This document shows, piece by piece, positions 21,847 to 35,400 of a DNA stretch of 64,000 bases. Source of the DNA: Gonatopus flavifemur (Eukaryota > Arthropoda > Insecta > Hymenoptera > Dryinidae); contig JAFFJZ010000002.1 of the NCBI GenBank assembly GCA_018340375.1, positions 12,542,001 to 12,606,000 on the forward strand. Reading direction: 5' to 3'. How positions within the stretch are numbered: the first letter of the stretch is position 1; each line of letters opens with the position of its first letter. The notes beneath the pieces are model-generated. The model worked only from the letters and a program-made list of their open reading frames with translations. It was not told the DNA's origin and made no database searches. A program made the translations under genes and the position numbers.

Positions 21847-24800
21847 ATTAAAAGCTAACCCTCAAAGAACATTTTGCTGGAGCAAATTCATTTGTATTTT
21901 ATCTGAGGAATATCCAAATATCCTGGAGCCCAGCGCAGGATGAAAATTCATATGGACTAAAATGAACTCCCTAAGTTGGCCCAAGTTGAATTCTTGCTGT
22001 GTGTCAAGTTTGGGAACCATTACGGGGCCTAGATTTCAAAGCGTAACACCCCAAGTTGGGGCCAATCCAGGTGTCCTAACCGGGGCCACATTTTAAGTAG
22101 GGATTATAAACCTCGCCCAGGTCTGAGTCCGGAAGAATTTCCACACAAGTGTTGAAGCTGTTCTAATTGAAATTCGATTCAAATCTAATTCTAATCAAGC
22201 CTTTGATATGGACAAAATTTGAGAGTAATTTGATAACTGATGAAGTATCTCAATCATTTCTGAATCAAATGAACCCTATCCAGAGGTTTCAAAATTTTGG
22301 CATACTCCCTCAAACGCAATCAAATTCATATTACAAATTTGATTTGAACTCAAAACTCAATAAGCTCGTATGGAGGTATAATAATTGGTTATCAATACAT
22401 CTCTGCACAAAGAAAACATATGAATTCCAACGTTTACGATCCAATCAAAATCAGATAAACGTTTAAAATTGACGAATAATAAAAAATACCGCAGAACATC
22501 GATAAAGCGTTCGGAAGAATAGAAAGAGAAAAGGTACGATAGTATTGGATTCGTGTTCCACGTACAGCTGCATTGTTCAACTCTCGGTAGAGATTCGACC
22601 TTATAATTCCATTGGGGTATAATTCTGGTTGATAAGTACACAGGTATCATACAGCAGGATAATGATGAAGATCGAAGAAGAGAAGAATATCCTTGATCGG
22701 ATCGTGTAAATCACTTTCCCGTCATTGAAAAAGAGAGATATACCTACGCTTTGCCATTTGAACACGATTTTCGGTAATCAAAAGGCGTTACTAGTGGTGA
22801 AACTTCGACAATAACGAATATTATTTTCCTGTATTTCTATGGTAACGACTTATTTCGAAAAAGGAAGAGAAGAGGGAAAAATTGTATTCGTGTGATCTCA
22901 TGGGAAAGAGCATTATATAAACTCCATATAATTTATCTAGTAGTCATCGTGTAATAAATGTAAATTACCTTTGCAACTTTTTCCTATAGAATTAATTTTT
23001 GTATCTCTCGCGACGAGGTTTCTTATTCGTAAGATGAATTTCATTCTAAATAATTTGTGCAAATTTCCACCCAAACTACCTGTTTGTTGTGTACATGTTG
23101 AGGAAGAGGTGTGAATTTCGTTATGATAATCTGAGGTATCCACGATCATAACATCAATGAAATTCCATAGAAACCCGAGAGTTAGAAATTGTTGGCTCGA
23201 GAGACATGAGTTAAGTACTTATTTCATATCTATCGTGACAATATATTATAGGTAATGGAGACAAGAACCAAGACTAATAGCGGTGAAGTAAACCACACAA
23301 GTAGTGGCGGTACTGATAGTAGTTGTAGTGATGGTGCTGGTGGTGTCTGTCGTATAGTTGTGCAGTAACATTAATCATCTCGTAGTTCCTTGCATCCAAC
23401 GTTCTTTCGGCAACAAAGAAGATGTTTAACACTGTCATCGTAAAAAAAACATATCCATATTATGACAATGAGTACTTGATTATACAAAACATGTCTTTAA
23501 CTATTATGAGAGATCTCATCTACCGCGTTACGTCTTCATTCATTTTTGTTGGCCTAGACGAAGGGAATTCCTTTGCATGTTTATTCGTACGGGATGTACG
23601 ATTCTCAAAAGAAATGAAAGAAAACGTTGAATTTTTCTGTAGAATCTCTCAATGTTGTCTCTGTTCGATGAGTGACATGTTTTTCTTTGAAAGGACCTCC
23701 GAAAGCTACATGTGATTTTCACCCTGAAAGAATTTTATTTGAAAAATCATCCTGAAATTCCAGTGATCGAGGGACAAGTAGGAATTTTCCAAAATATTAC
23801 TATGCATTTTGTGAAATTTATAGGAAATATCATTTTCGACTGCACTCGACTCTCGATCCTTTTACAATTTTGGTACCAGAGTCACTCGAGTCTTTTACTG
23901 AAAAAGACTACGCCCACCGCGCGTTATGATTGGCTCTTATTTCCAACCCTTAAACAAATGAATTCAGAATTGTTTTTGGATTACATGCGATGGCTTCAAT
24001 TTAGAGAATGTCATTGAATAAGGTTATTTAATACGTGTGAGATATTATAATGAAAACAATGAGTGTTCCCGAAATTATGAATTATGTAGGAAATTATTTA
24101 CCTGGCTTTGCAGTCAAGAATATCCCCAAAAAGAAATCTTTAATTCCATATCTGCGATAGACAATTTCGTAGAAAGCGTTGTGGGGCTTGAAAAAATTGA
24201 AAGTACTGAATAAATATTTTTGTAGAATGATCTAGAATTAGTATTATTCAAATAAAATACAAATATGAAGAAAAAACTGTGATACGAGAGGAGAGGCTGT
24301 CATAAAACTAAAGTGTTATATTACATCCGTAATTATTTTTCATAAACCTGAAAAATAACGAGATATAACATATATATTACATCAGAAATAAACTTGATGT
24401 GATAATATGCTAATGTTAATTCATAATGTTCATTCAATTCATGTTCAATGAAGATTCCTGTGATTGGAAATTATGGGTTTTTTTATACTGTTGCAACATT
24501 AATACAATCTTGCTGTACCTTTGGAACTTTGCTGTTTCGAACCTTCGTCAGATCTTTTAATTATTCAAAAACCTTGATAATTCATGAACTCAATGGTTCA
24601 GAAACATTTTGGTCCCTGTAAATTAACCAGTTCCGACTATGATTCAAATTCAGTTTGTTTCGTGTTTTGTTTAAACATTTGTCCAAAAGAGGTGGGGTTA
24701 TGTTTGAAATAATTGGTTGAGCGAAGAGCAAGGTGGGGGTCGAAAGGGCTGTACCTAAAGTCAAAGGTTCGAGAGAATTGCAGTAAAAGGTCCGATTGAG

Positions 24801-26089
24801 TAAAAGATTCGGGTGTGAAAGATCCGAGAGTCGAGTGTGTTTAACAAACTCAATCATTTTGTACAGTCTGTCCAGTAATTTTTTTGAAGAATTCTCACTT
24901 GTCCTTCAATTACTGGAATTTCACGGTAATTTTTACAACAACATTTTTTCAGTATACATCATCCTGACAAACCAATACATTCGATAGAATAATCTAGTAA
25001 TATTTATTCATACAAAATCAATAAGTGTGAAAAAATGTTGCATACAAATTTATCTAGTTTCCATCCCACATCCACAATCAAATTCATTACATTCAATAGA
25101 GTATCATTAAACAATTTAATAAAAAAATCTGAGAATTATAAACTTTAAAACATAAAAGCGTTTATTCTTACGTTCTTACGTAAATTATAATATCCAATAA
25201 TGAGGAAATGAAAAAAAAAGCAGACACCTAATGCCCAGGTACTAACTCTTACGTTATTACCTCGATTAAATCATGTCTTAATATTATAATAACTATTCTG
25301 CATGGTCGAATGATTTTATTCATGAACTGTTTCTCCTTCGAAGGGAGGAAAAAAGTATTAATAATCGTGATTATGGAACTGAACCGTCGAATGGAGGCGC
25401 CACAAGTTAATTTATGGCTTGGGCTTTAATTCACGACTAACTTGCGCCATTAAATAACCGGTCGGAAAAATGGTGAATTATGAGGCGTCTTAGAGTAATT
25501 AGTATGACACGGAGGTCATGAAAAAACCCACTCGAGACTTAGGCACTCTACGATGTCCGTGAAGAAAAGTCTTATGCAACTTTTAAGTACGTATGTGCAT
25601 AAATTACAAGTTATCAACGTGAGAAGAAATGCGAGGGAAAGATGATGCATTTTTGGAGTTCTTCGAGTTGGTACCAGTCAAGTCAATTATTCTATTATAT
25701 CCGATGGAAGAATATTCGATATGGTATCGATGAGTTTTCTCTTTCTCTTTGATTTCTTCATCGCGAGCAGCCATAGAACTGACGTTTGGCAGAGTGAGGC
25801 TAATCAAATTCGAATCGATACACGGATAAAATTGCACCCTGTGTAGAATTTCATTCCATGTTTCTTCGATTCGATGACTCGAGTGATGTGATTCTATGCA
25901 TCAAGGGTTACGTAATGGAATCCAGACTATTGAGACGTCTCACTGGGATATATTTTCATATACGATGATAAGAGCAATCTCGAGATAGATGCGAATACTC
26001 AATTTCGGTTCGAAGTCGAGTTGAGAAAACGGATATCTTGGACTATTGAGGGGAGGATTTTTGTATTTCGATAACTGCGGTTTTGTCCA
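21847..26089. other. No gene recognised; minor repeats
   Basis: A patch at 21905-22140 has AAGTTGGCCCAAGTTG, CCCCAAGTTGGGGCC and related words, probably a decayed TTGGCCC-type foldback. At 23256-23366 a GGT/AGT-rich low-complexity stretch reads as a 37-codon frame, which I do not consider a gene. Otherwise the stretch is AT-rich and unrecognised apart from the dispersed repeat at 23729-23880. Confidence 0.4.
23729..23880 (+). repeat. Dispersed repeat, second copy at 35159-35300
   Basis: ACCCTGAAAGAATTTTATTTG is present at both places, followed by alignable sequence (CCTGAAATTCCAGTGA against CCGGAAATTTCAGTGA; AATATCATTTTCGACTG against AATATCACTTTCAACTG). The family is unknown and the ends are approximate. 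Confidence 0.6.
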
Positions 26090-26250
26090 CACGGAAAAAC
26101 AATTTGCGGTGAATTCTGGGACAGGTACAATTTCTATTACGTATTCAAAATAAATTGTGGTTATTCTAACTAAATTGGAGAAGATTTCATGGCAGTTGCA
26201 GTGAATTGTACTCCAAGATTGTCCCTGTGACGAATCTTATTCTAAATTGT
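26090..26250 (+). repeat. Group I-like end, relative at 55398-55460
   Basis: CACACGGAAAAACAATTTGC followed by GACAGGTACAATTTCTATTA. At 55398 a relative reads CAGAGAGAAAAAAATTTGAT and GATAGGTACAATTTATTGTA. ACAATTT and AAATTGT words recur further in. I cannot find a good right terminus. Confidence 0.5.
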
Positions 26251-27776
26251 GGTGAATATGAGAAAAAATTTTTTTGCAATGTTCTTGAAGTTTGAATCGC
26301 TTATAAAAAAGGAAACAAAAATTGAAACTCGAAAATTTTGATTGATTTTGATCTGATCGGTATCTATTTTTTTGAATTAAGGACCATGGAGTCCTTTAAG
26401 AAATAGACCAAATTTTTCTACGTACTTTCTGATCAACTCAACACTAAATACAAATTTTTAATCCACAATGATGAAGTAAATCACTCAAATTAAGCTTTGA
26501 ATATGAAATTGAAATTGCAAATGATTGCTTAAAATTATGCAAACGATTATAAACGGGGCATTATATGCAAAATCGGACAGTTTTTACCCTGATCCCTCTC
26601 GATTACTTTATATTAAATCAATATGAGTGTATTGGCTGTGTTTTGATTTCAACAGTTTCATATCGATACATGATCACTTTTCATAACAATCAGAAAATTG
26701 TGTAATCATTTATTCAGAAACACACAGAATAATTCTATAAGAGGAACTTTGAGGGAAATCTTCCGAATGTGCTGAATTTATGTCATGTGTGTTGAATATC
26801 CCAAATAGAATTGTTTGCATTCATTTCGTGATGATCAGAAAGCAAACCCCCATCACGGGTCTTACGGCATTCAACGCGAAATTGATCAAAGTTTTTTTTT
26901 GAAAAAAAAAATTGGAAATCAAAAATGGCGAACTTTGGGAAATTTATGTTTTATTTCGAAAAACTCAGAAATTTCATACTAGATGATTTTGAATATTTGT
27001 ATCGTATTTTTCTCCGTAAAGTTCATCTGAGAACCAAAAATTTGAAGAAAAAATCGCCCCATTTGGTCTATTTTTCGCAGAGTTTTGAGCATTTGAAAAA
27101 AAAACTCCGTTTGTTTTCAAAAATCCATAACTTTGTTTTGTTTGGGTAAAAAAATCTGAAACTCAATACAGATGAGTTTCGGATCAGGTGCTACAAAATA
27201 TCAAAACTTTCGCGAAATCGAAAGGGGTCAGGGTAAAAACTGTACGATTTGGCATAGAATGCCCCAAACATATTAAACTACAAATGTCAATGATTTTCCA
27301 ACTTATTTCCTCATGTTTAGGAATGTGTTTTGAGCTTTGGATTTATATTTACAGCCGAATCCTAGCAGGGAATTTCATTGCTATACATTTAAAATTTGTA
27401 ATTATTGCTTGGTTATTTAAAAATTATGTCGCAAAATTTTGTTCGTTCTTTAATGCTTCATGGCCCTTGACTGTTTGGAACTGGAAACATCGTTCGAATA
27501 GTGAACTGAATTTTTCAGGCCTTTGACATCTTAGCATTCAGTGCTAACGATTATAAATTCGTTCAAATAAACTATTAGAATTCCAGCAACATTTTTTTGC
27601 ATGCAGGTTTTTATGGTTGGAAATTTGTCTTCGTTACATCAACAGGGTGAATTTTTGAAAGTTGTTGTTCCAGCAAAATTTTTCCTCTACGTGTGATTAA
27701 AAACATTCCACATAAACACTGCTCATCAACCTCAAATAAGGACAATTATCCTCAAAATTTCTTTTGCGTGGCTGTG
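26251..27776. other. No gene recognised
   Basis: AT-rich. A 112-codon frame at 27188-27526 is not similar to anything I know and has no supporting signals. Confidence 0.4.
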
Positions 27777-27982
27777 CACGGAAAAAAAAGATTAGTTGAA
27801 ATAACTATTTAACTTGTAAGCGCATATGGGCCCACTTTTTTTGGTCAGAATAACAAATTAATCAATTGATTTAACCAATTTAAAATGATTTACTAAAAAA
27901 AATTAGTTGAATTAACGAAAAAAAGTAGGCCCATATGCGCTTACAAGTTAAATAATTATTCCAACTAATCTTTCTTTCCGTG
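27777..27982. mobile_element. Group I hairpin element, TG duplication
   Basis: Left CACGGAAAAAAAAGATTAGT; right in reverse complement CACGGAAAGAAAGATTAGTT. The arms are about 75 bp and share ACTTGTAAGCGCATATGGGC. TG flanks both sides (27775-27776 and 27983-27984). It is 206 bp. Confidence 0.92.
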
Positions 27983-28019
27983 TGTAATTGATGTGGGAGG
28001 AAATGTCGATGAATTTGCT

Positions 28020-28275
28020 ATATTTCGAGTCAAGTCTGGGGAAAAATTTTTTTGAAAATCTCAGCAAATTCCTCTAAATTTTACTGCAAAACTATAAATC
28101 TCACTAAAAAAACTTTGAAAGTCTTGAAAAACTCGAGATGATCTGAAAAACACTGAAAAACTCTCGATTATTGGACACGTTTTTCCACTGAAAAATTTGT
28201 GAATACTTTCGAAAAACTTTGAAAATTTCCGAAAAATTATGAACACCTCTGAAATCCTCTGAAAAACTCTGAAAT
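28020..28275. repeat. CTCTGA-word repeat, 10-bp phased
   Basis: CTCTGAAAAA-type words in runs with about a 10-bp step (for example 28140-28170 and 28235-28275). The segment TTGGACACG...TTATGAACACCTCTGAAATC matches 11822-11930. No clear termini are seen here. Confidence 0.55.
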
Positions 28276-28952
28276 TTTCAGTGACTCACTTAAGGAAGAA
28301 CTGACTTCGATTTGATTGCTGATTGAAGAACCTCCCCTGCACTTCAATTAAATCACAATAAATTGATGAAAATGAGTTTTCTTCTGCACAGCAATATTTT
28401 GAGAAAGTTAGTTTCAACGTCGTCTAAGATATTGAGATTTATTCGATTCAACCACACATAAATTTTGAATTTTATCTTTCATATGTACGTTAACAGAAAT
28501 GTCGATGACCTGGCCGATGTTGTCCCGTTAAAAGGCTATACGTCATTCGTCACTTCACTTCATAGCAAAGATTGATAGGTCTTATCCTAGAACCCCTTTG
28601 TAGGCGACCGTAAATTAATTTCGACGTTAACTTCCATGCCTACGAACGTACTTTCTTTTCCTTGTGGTATATGCTTCGCTACGTTCTACACATTGGAAAT
28701 ACATATTCCAAAATGTTGAAAAGTTACATCTATGCGAAATGTTCTCTTCCAGCCATATACAGATAATTGTGTTTCTCAAAAATTAACTATTCTTTGTGTG
28801 AAAAAAGGTCAAAGATTCTGCTGGATGTGGGATACAGCATCATTTCCATTCGGCTCTTGATTGACGTACTTCTTCAATTTGTTGGATAAGGTTGAGTTAT
28901 CTTTGACATCATGGTTCTTTGAAACTGGAATAAAGTACGTTCACTGTAGCTT

Positions 28953-29183
28953 CCCTGGTGGAAAAATTTATTTCAACATTTCAGGGGTATTGATACTTTT
29001 TCAGAGAAACTAAGTGTTATTTAAACACATTCAAAGTTTTTCATAAATATTCATAGACATCCAGAGAAATTTGCAGTGAAAAAACGCATTCAATAAGCAA
29101 GAGTTCATCAGAATTTTTCAGAGATTTTTAGAGTTTTTCAGTGAGATTTGATGGAATTTCCAGGGAAATTGTTTTCACCAGGG
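28953..29183. mobile_element. Group II element with CTCTGA-type words
   Basis: Left CCCTGGTGGAAAAATTTATT; right in reverse complement CCCTGGTGAAAACAATTTCC. TTTCAGAGA and CAGAGAAA words recur inside, some 10 bp apart. It is about 231 bp. Target duplication is not evident. Confidence 0.65.
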
Positions 29184-29216
29184 GAATCGCAAAGCCAAGT
29201 TGCAATTTTCGTATGA

Positions 29217-29471
29217 TCCAATCAGGAAAACAGTACAGTGGAGTAGGTGCAGTACAGTGCCAGTAGAAATACAGTACTATGCCTGTACTGATAAACCAGT
29301 ACTGAGAACTTAATGCCGGCCAGGTACTGATCCTGCACTGATCGCGAATCATAGTATTAGTATTCAATCCCCAGTACAGGAAAGCATTATCATCCCAAAC
29401 AAATGCCAGTACCCTGCCAGTCTTGGCCGGTACTGGTGCAGTACTGCGCCTATTGTAAATTTCTGGTTGGG
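29217..29471. mobile_element. Group II foldback with CAGTACTG words
   Basis: Right end in reverse complement CCCAACCAGAAATTTACAAT; left end TCCAATCAGGAAAACAGTAC. The interior has more than ten CAGTAC or GTACTG words in both orientations plus GGCCGGTACTGG, resembling the CGGTAC-word elements at 15.2-15.9 kb. A 123-codon minus-strand frame here is a by-product. Confidence 0.65.
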
Positions 29472-32400
29472 TATGTTCGCAATAATTCATATGGTTCAAG
29501 GGATGACAATAATTACAACGTCAGAACAATAACGCATCAAATTAATCATGTAAACCTTTGAATGTTGAAACATCCCTGCAACCCAGTCATCCTGAGATAT
29601 TTCAAGCAGAATTACATAAAAGATCGGCGAGTAGTTAGACCTCCGCTACGTTAATGAATATGATACACGAACGAATCTCATGAATCGATTTTGACGCGCA
29701 CAAGGAAATTGCATAACCGAACCGCATAACGATTCATCTAATTTTCCAACTGGGAAAAATAAATTGATTTCCATCCCATTTAACAGTAATGAATTTTTCC
29801 TCCAATCAAGATTTCGCATGGGTCGAAAATTGAATTTATCCAAGACGATGGTTAATTTCTATCAATTAAAATCCACGCACGTGACTAATTTTCTCAGGAA
29901 TTTCCAACAACTCAAACACGAGATTCGGTTCCCTCTTCCTCGAACCACTGAAATATACCCCACAATACTCCGGGCAAGTTTCTTTCATTTCATACGGGAA
30001 AGTCATTGAAAATTACACATGCCGCTATTTCCATCTTAAGAATCGTAATTAATTTTTTTCCAATTATCATTCTTCATAAATCCAAAATTATATTCACTGC
30101 TGAGAATAATTAATTTCCATCAATTAAAATCCAGAAACGTGACTAATTTTACGTCGTAAGACGAACCACGCGATGGCCAATACTCTTTTCTCTCTTTCTT
30201 CCTCTGTCTCTCTGGGATGGCAAGAAATGGATGTGTAGAAGAGATGATTTGTTGCGGTGTATTTTAATTGGGAGGCTTTGCGCACGTCATCACAGTTTAT
30301 AACAGAGACTGCTAACACACTGTCGCTTTAGCAGATATCATTTCTTATTGGTCACTTTATTTCCTTCCTCACATTTGTAAAGCGCGTGTATAATATATCC
30401 TTGGATGAATGAAACGGCGCTAAGGAAAAACGTGGGAGATGCAACGATCTTTGACACAAGTCGCTTCCGGGTCGCTTTACTGGTCGCGGGTCTCGATTCA
30501 CAGTGTCGAACGAACGTATTCAGTATTCGTGTAGGTGTTGGAGATTTTTTTCTCCTCCTTTCTTTTCCTTTTGAGTCTTTAATAACGAACAAAGATGACG
30601 ATATGGCAACGGTTTCGATTATGACGAGTGTCATAAGACCGAGTTATAAAGATACGTAGAGAGTATCCGACTGTAGGCGCTGGGCGGGGTGTTAGATATT
30701 TTTTATCTCAATTTCTGGAACGTCCTCCCGAGACCAATCTTCTTTTGTGAATTTACCGTTCCTTCAAGATTTATGTATAATATTGGAGTTGAAAATATTT
30801 GGAGTTGGGTTAATCTTCATCGGATATTCAGTAGATATCGCGGGACGATCCTTAAAAAGTCCCAGGATATCCATAGGATATACGAATGTTCGGGTTTGAG
30901 AATTTCCCAGGGAGGTTAAGATCATAAATTTCTTAGTTCAATTATTTGTTTCACATGATATCTTGCAAATACCTTCCTCATGCATATGAAGATGCATTTA
31001 ATAGACAGCATTGGATAACCAAGAATACCATATATGGATGATGTTCCATTCGCATTTTACGCTGAAGGAGAATCATAAAATGAATAAGAAAAGAGTAAGA
31101 TCTAGAGAAACTATCAACCTGGTGGGAAGGTTGGGAATTATCAAAATTAACTAAGCGTATTCCCCTAGTAGAAATTTTGGATGAGAAAATACCAGGGCTT
31201 GACGAGGCATGCCTGATGTCCTCATCATTTCCTGATGTGCTCATCAGGTTTCGTTACAGTTTTCCCTATTACGCTCGATGTTACGAAGATCTGATCCGAA
31301 CCCTATTGTACCTCTGCGTTACAACCCTATTCGAATGCTATTAGGGAAATCAGATAAGTCCCTTGTAAGGGCCTCATAAGATTTTCCTTATTCACGGTTT
31401 CTGAATTCTTGATCAGGAATGTGCGATCACACTTCGAAGTTTCTTGAAGTATTCAATTTAAAAACAATTTTTTCCTATTATTGAATGAAATTTTTCATTA
31501 TTTCTTTCTGATTACTCCAAACTCAAATTCCAATATAACTATTGTAGGAAATAGTTCGCGATTTACCTACTTTTTAAGAAAATCACAGTGAAAAATCCAT
31601 CTGTGATTCAAGTTATCTTGTACTTTGGTTTTAAGATATTTATATTTGAAGTTGACAAAAACAGGTTTTAATTCCAGATATTCATCAATCAATTCCACTC
31701 CAGGATTCCATTTTCATTTTTCAAAGGATCGGCTCATTCTTTTGATTTTATACTTGATTTATAAAGCTCAAGCTTCAAAAAAAAAGTGAATGGTAACAGT
31801 GAGTATTGCATGGAAGATCAATTTTGAATGATTTGATCATGATTGCTGAAGGACCCACACTTGCAAAACCTATTTCAACTCAATTTATAGGTTGCCAGGT
31901 TTGAATTTGTCACTTATTGACTCCTCCGATAATTGTTAGAACATGTTGATTGTAAGTTATTGAAGTAAAACATATCTCCAGGCTTCACAAGGCTTGGCAA
32001 CGTCTTTTAATAGCTCAGAGAAGACGATTAGAGAGTAATTTCTCTACACCAAAGACAGAAATCTTGGAATGATTTCGAGTTTCTCATTTATTGAAATTAA
32101 TAAATTCAACAATCAAGTGAAATCATCCTCAAGAACCGAAGCTGAAAATTCTTCATTCAAGTTCTGTCATAAAACATTGAAGATTTCAAGAACGTTTCTT
32201 ACAGAAAATCGTTGAATAAGAAAACAAAATACCACTATTGCTCCTTGAAACAAGAATACTCCGAATCCACATCGTTTATGGTCCGAAATCGTTTATCGCC
32301 AGGAGAAATTTATCCGCATCGATAAATATATCGCAAAATATTCACTCAATCGACTCGGGATTTCATTTTTTTCGCGATTCCAAGGATAACTGGATGCAGA

Positions 32401-35400
32401 ATGTATTATCAAAACTTGAAAATCTTAGCACCAACACTTCGCGAAGAATATGAATCGTGCATTTCGATGTCGGTCTTCTTTAATTTGATTTCCCTTCAAA
32501 GTTCCACAAACTCTCCTCACGCATCGAGACTTTGAATGCAGTATGAACCACGCTTAACTGTCATAAAAAGTTTATTACCCATACGAGCACAAAGTGTGGG
32601 ACGTAGATGAATTCATTGTAGGTGTCTTGTTTCGAGGCCGGTGCAGGAAGCAGCAGCCAGCGATATAAACAGTAATAAGGCTTTTATTTTTATTTCACTT
32701 TAAACGTTTTTCTCCTTTTCCCCCATAGTACGTATATCTATCACATATTATAAAACTTCAAAAGCTGTTGAATATTCTCGCGAGAAATTTATGATACACT
32801 CAACATTTATTCTCATTCTCCATACTCCATTCGATACCTGTCTCCACAACTTTTTATTTCCACCTCGAGTACATTTCAAGATCTATTTTATTTCCTCCGA
32901 ATAAAATGGTAATACATACTCATATTATGATTAAATACTTCAACTTACATCGTTTAACTCGTATTCGTGATATTTCAAACAAGATATATCAAGACAAATA
33001 AAATAAAAATCAATCACAATGATATTTTCTAGATACAACTCGAATTGAATTCATATCGCATTAACGACGTTTGACCGGTTAGAAATAAAATACTAACTTT
33101 ACCTGATGGCTTTATCCAATAAGGAAACGCGCGCTTGTAACTTGAAAAGCATCCTATCGAGATCTACAAAGTTGCATAACTTGAACCAAGAATGTACTGC
33201 AAGGATGCTTTTCGAAGCAGTTGGAGCAGTAACTTCAACTACTGTGTCTGCGATCGAGATGCGCCAAAGAAATGTGTAAGAGAACACAAAAAAAAGAAAA
33301 ACATACGACAAAAAAAAGAAGAGCTGGGATTGGTCCAAGGCGCGACCAGAGTCACCGACCGATGCACCTTGGTCCGATGTCCGATAACAAAGTACCCAGT
33401 CGGCGCTCTTTCCGGCATAAAACGATCCTGTATTCCTTCCTTGATCCTTGAGGATCGTTCGAGGACCTTTCCACCTTTGTAATCTGCATACCTATCCACA
33501 ACGTAACCTCAGCTCTCGTTCATTGCTCTTTGATTGCATACTGTGCAACCGGAACTTTATAAATCAGACTTCTTTAATGTATCATATTCATATATCTTGT
33601 ATTGAGAATTATATTCAATATATACATATATATATATATATCTCCTTACAAATGAAATATTACTGCTTTGTTCTCCGCTCGAATTTCATTTGAAAACAAC
33701 GTCATTTTTCTCTTGGAATCATTCAATTCGCTATTCATCAATAATATTTCAAAGTCCGTTATTGAGTTATCGAGTCGAGGGATGGAACTATTTTGTAATT
33801 TGTATCGATCGATCGTTGAATTTGGATTTGTAGAAACAAATTATTCAATCGAGTTGATACGAATTTGGACGACAGAAGGGGATTTATGTTTAAAAGCACT
33901 GGGGGGCTAGGTTCGAACGTGAAATTATGCAATAAGATAGATGGAGGAACGAATGAAGAGGTCTTGGAAAAAATGAATGAATCTACAACAAAAGTACAGG
34001 TGGAAAAAAGAAGATAGATTGACAGGACATCAATTGAGACGCTAAGAAATATCGAGACAATGATGAGAGGTAAAATTGGAGGGAAGAAATAGTGAGCAGA
34101 TTATTTTAGTCGTAGACTATGCTTCGAACAAATAAAAAAGATTAACAGAGGGAAGAGAAGCGATGAGTTGCATCGAACCAGTCTGAAGATCGAGTGTCAA
34201 GGGGTGATGATAGAGTGAGATTGATTTCCGCAATCAATATTTCTTTTTTTCATTACATTTCACGCGATTGTTTGAAAAATATCGCTGAGTAATGGTTTCC
34301 TAGTACAGATTGAAACTACAGTTTTGTATCCGTGTATCCAATGAGTTTCATTTTGTATCTGACAGAAGAAGCTTCCTCCACAAAATTGCTTGGATGCTTC
34401 ACATTGTGAATTTTATTATCAGTTCTCTCATCCTAAAATTTATGTTGAATTCTTTAATTACCTATTCTTTGGAGAATGAAAAGGAATGCTTTTGTAAATT
34501 GAATAAAAAAAATATATCCCCAAAGAACCAAGAATGTAAATGGGTAGAAAAATGTAGTCCAACAATTTAATGATGAAAAACCACTATGGATTGATTATTT
34601 TTTTCGAAATTTTTATTCAAAACTAACCGTTAGTGGCAAAAAAACTTTGGAATTTTATATTTCAATTCCTCTTTATTAGTTTCAAAGTAAACCGACAGAT
34701 ACGTAATGATGATGATCTTGTTCTCCTTTTATTATATATTATGTTACGCAAATTTATTAACAAACTATCTGATGTGATAAATTAATAATAAATTCTCATC
34801 ATTTCGTTCTGATCATGTACCAGGAAACATTCCAAGATCGTAATACAAGATGTTGCGTATTTTTAACATGCAAAGATCAGTATTTTTTTTCAAATAAAGA
34901 GTAGTTCATGATGATCAGTGCATTACATCTTATCACGGCTTATCTTATCCATCTATCTATCACATTTATCCATTGATCCAACAATCCGGTACTTGCTGCA
35001 ATATTCACAAGTGAGATGAGGTGAAGGTAAATCGTACACCATGAAGAAAAAATCGCATTTCACAGAATGTAGGAAGGAATATCTAGAATAAATAAAATAT
35101 TTTTGTGTATTTAATCTAAATATCGAAGTTATTAGGAATTCAAAAGTTGTGGAGAAATCTACCCTGAAAGAATTTTATTTGAAAAATTACCCGGAAATTT
35201 CAGTGAAAACTTGTAGAAAATATCACTTTCAACTGTTTAGAAACTCACACATTTTTACAAGCTGCATATTAATTTGGAGGAATTTTCACTCGTCCTTCGC
35301 TTACGTTCGATTCTTACAAAAAAAAAAAAGAAATTCTTTCAGTGTATTGGAATCGATGCAAGGATATTTTCTCGAGGATAAGAAAGTCTATTACAATGTG

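Noticed and set aside
23256..23366. Short frame rich in Ser, Gly and Thr codons
   Set aside because: Low-complexity GGT/AGT repeats, only 37 codons, with no splice or homology support.
29128..29499. 123-codon minus-strand open frame
   Set aside because: It is built from CAGTACTG words of a foldback element.
33099..33499. Cluster of overlapping frames around 33.3 kb
   Set aside because: Frames on both strands, poly-Lys and poly-Phe runs, no known domain. Left as unannotated.
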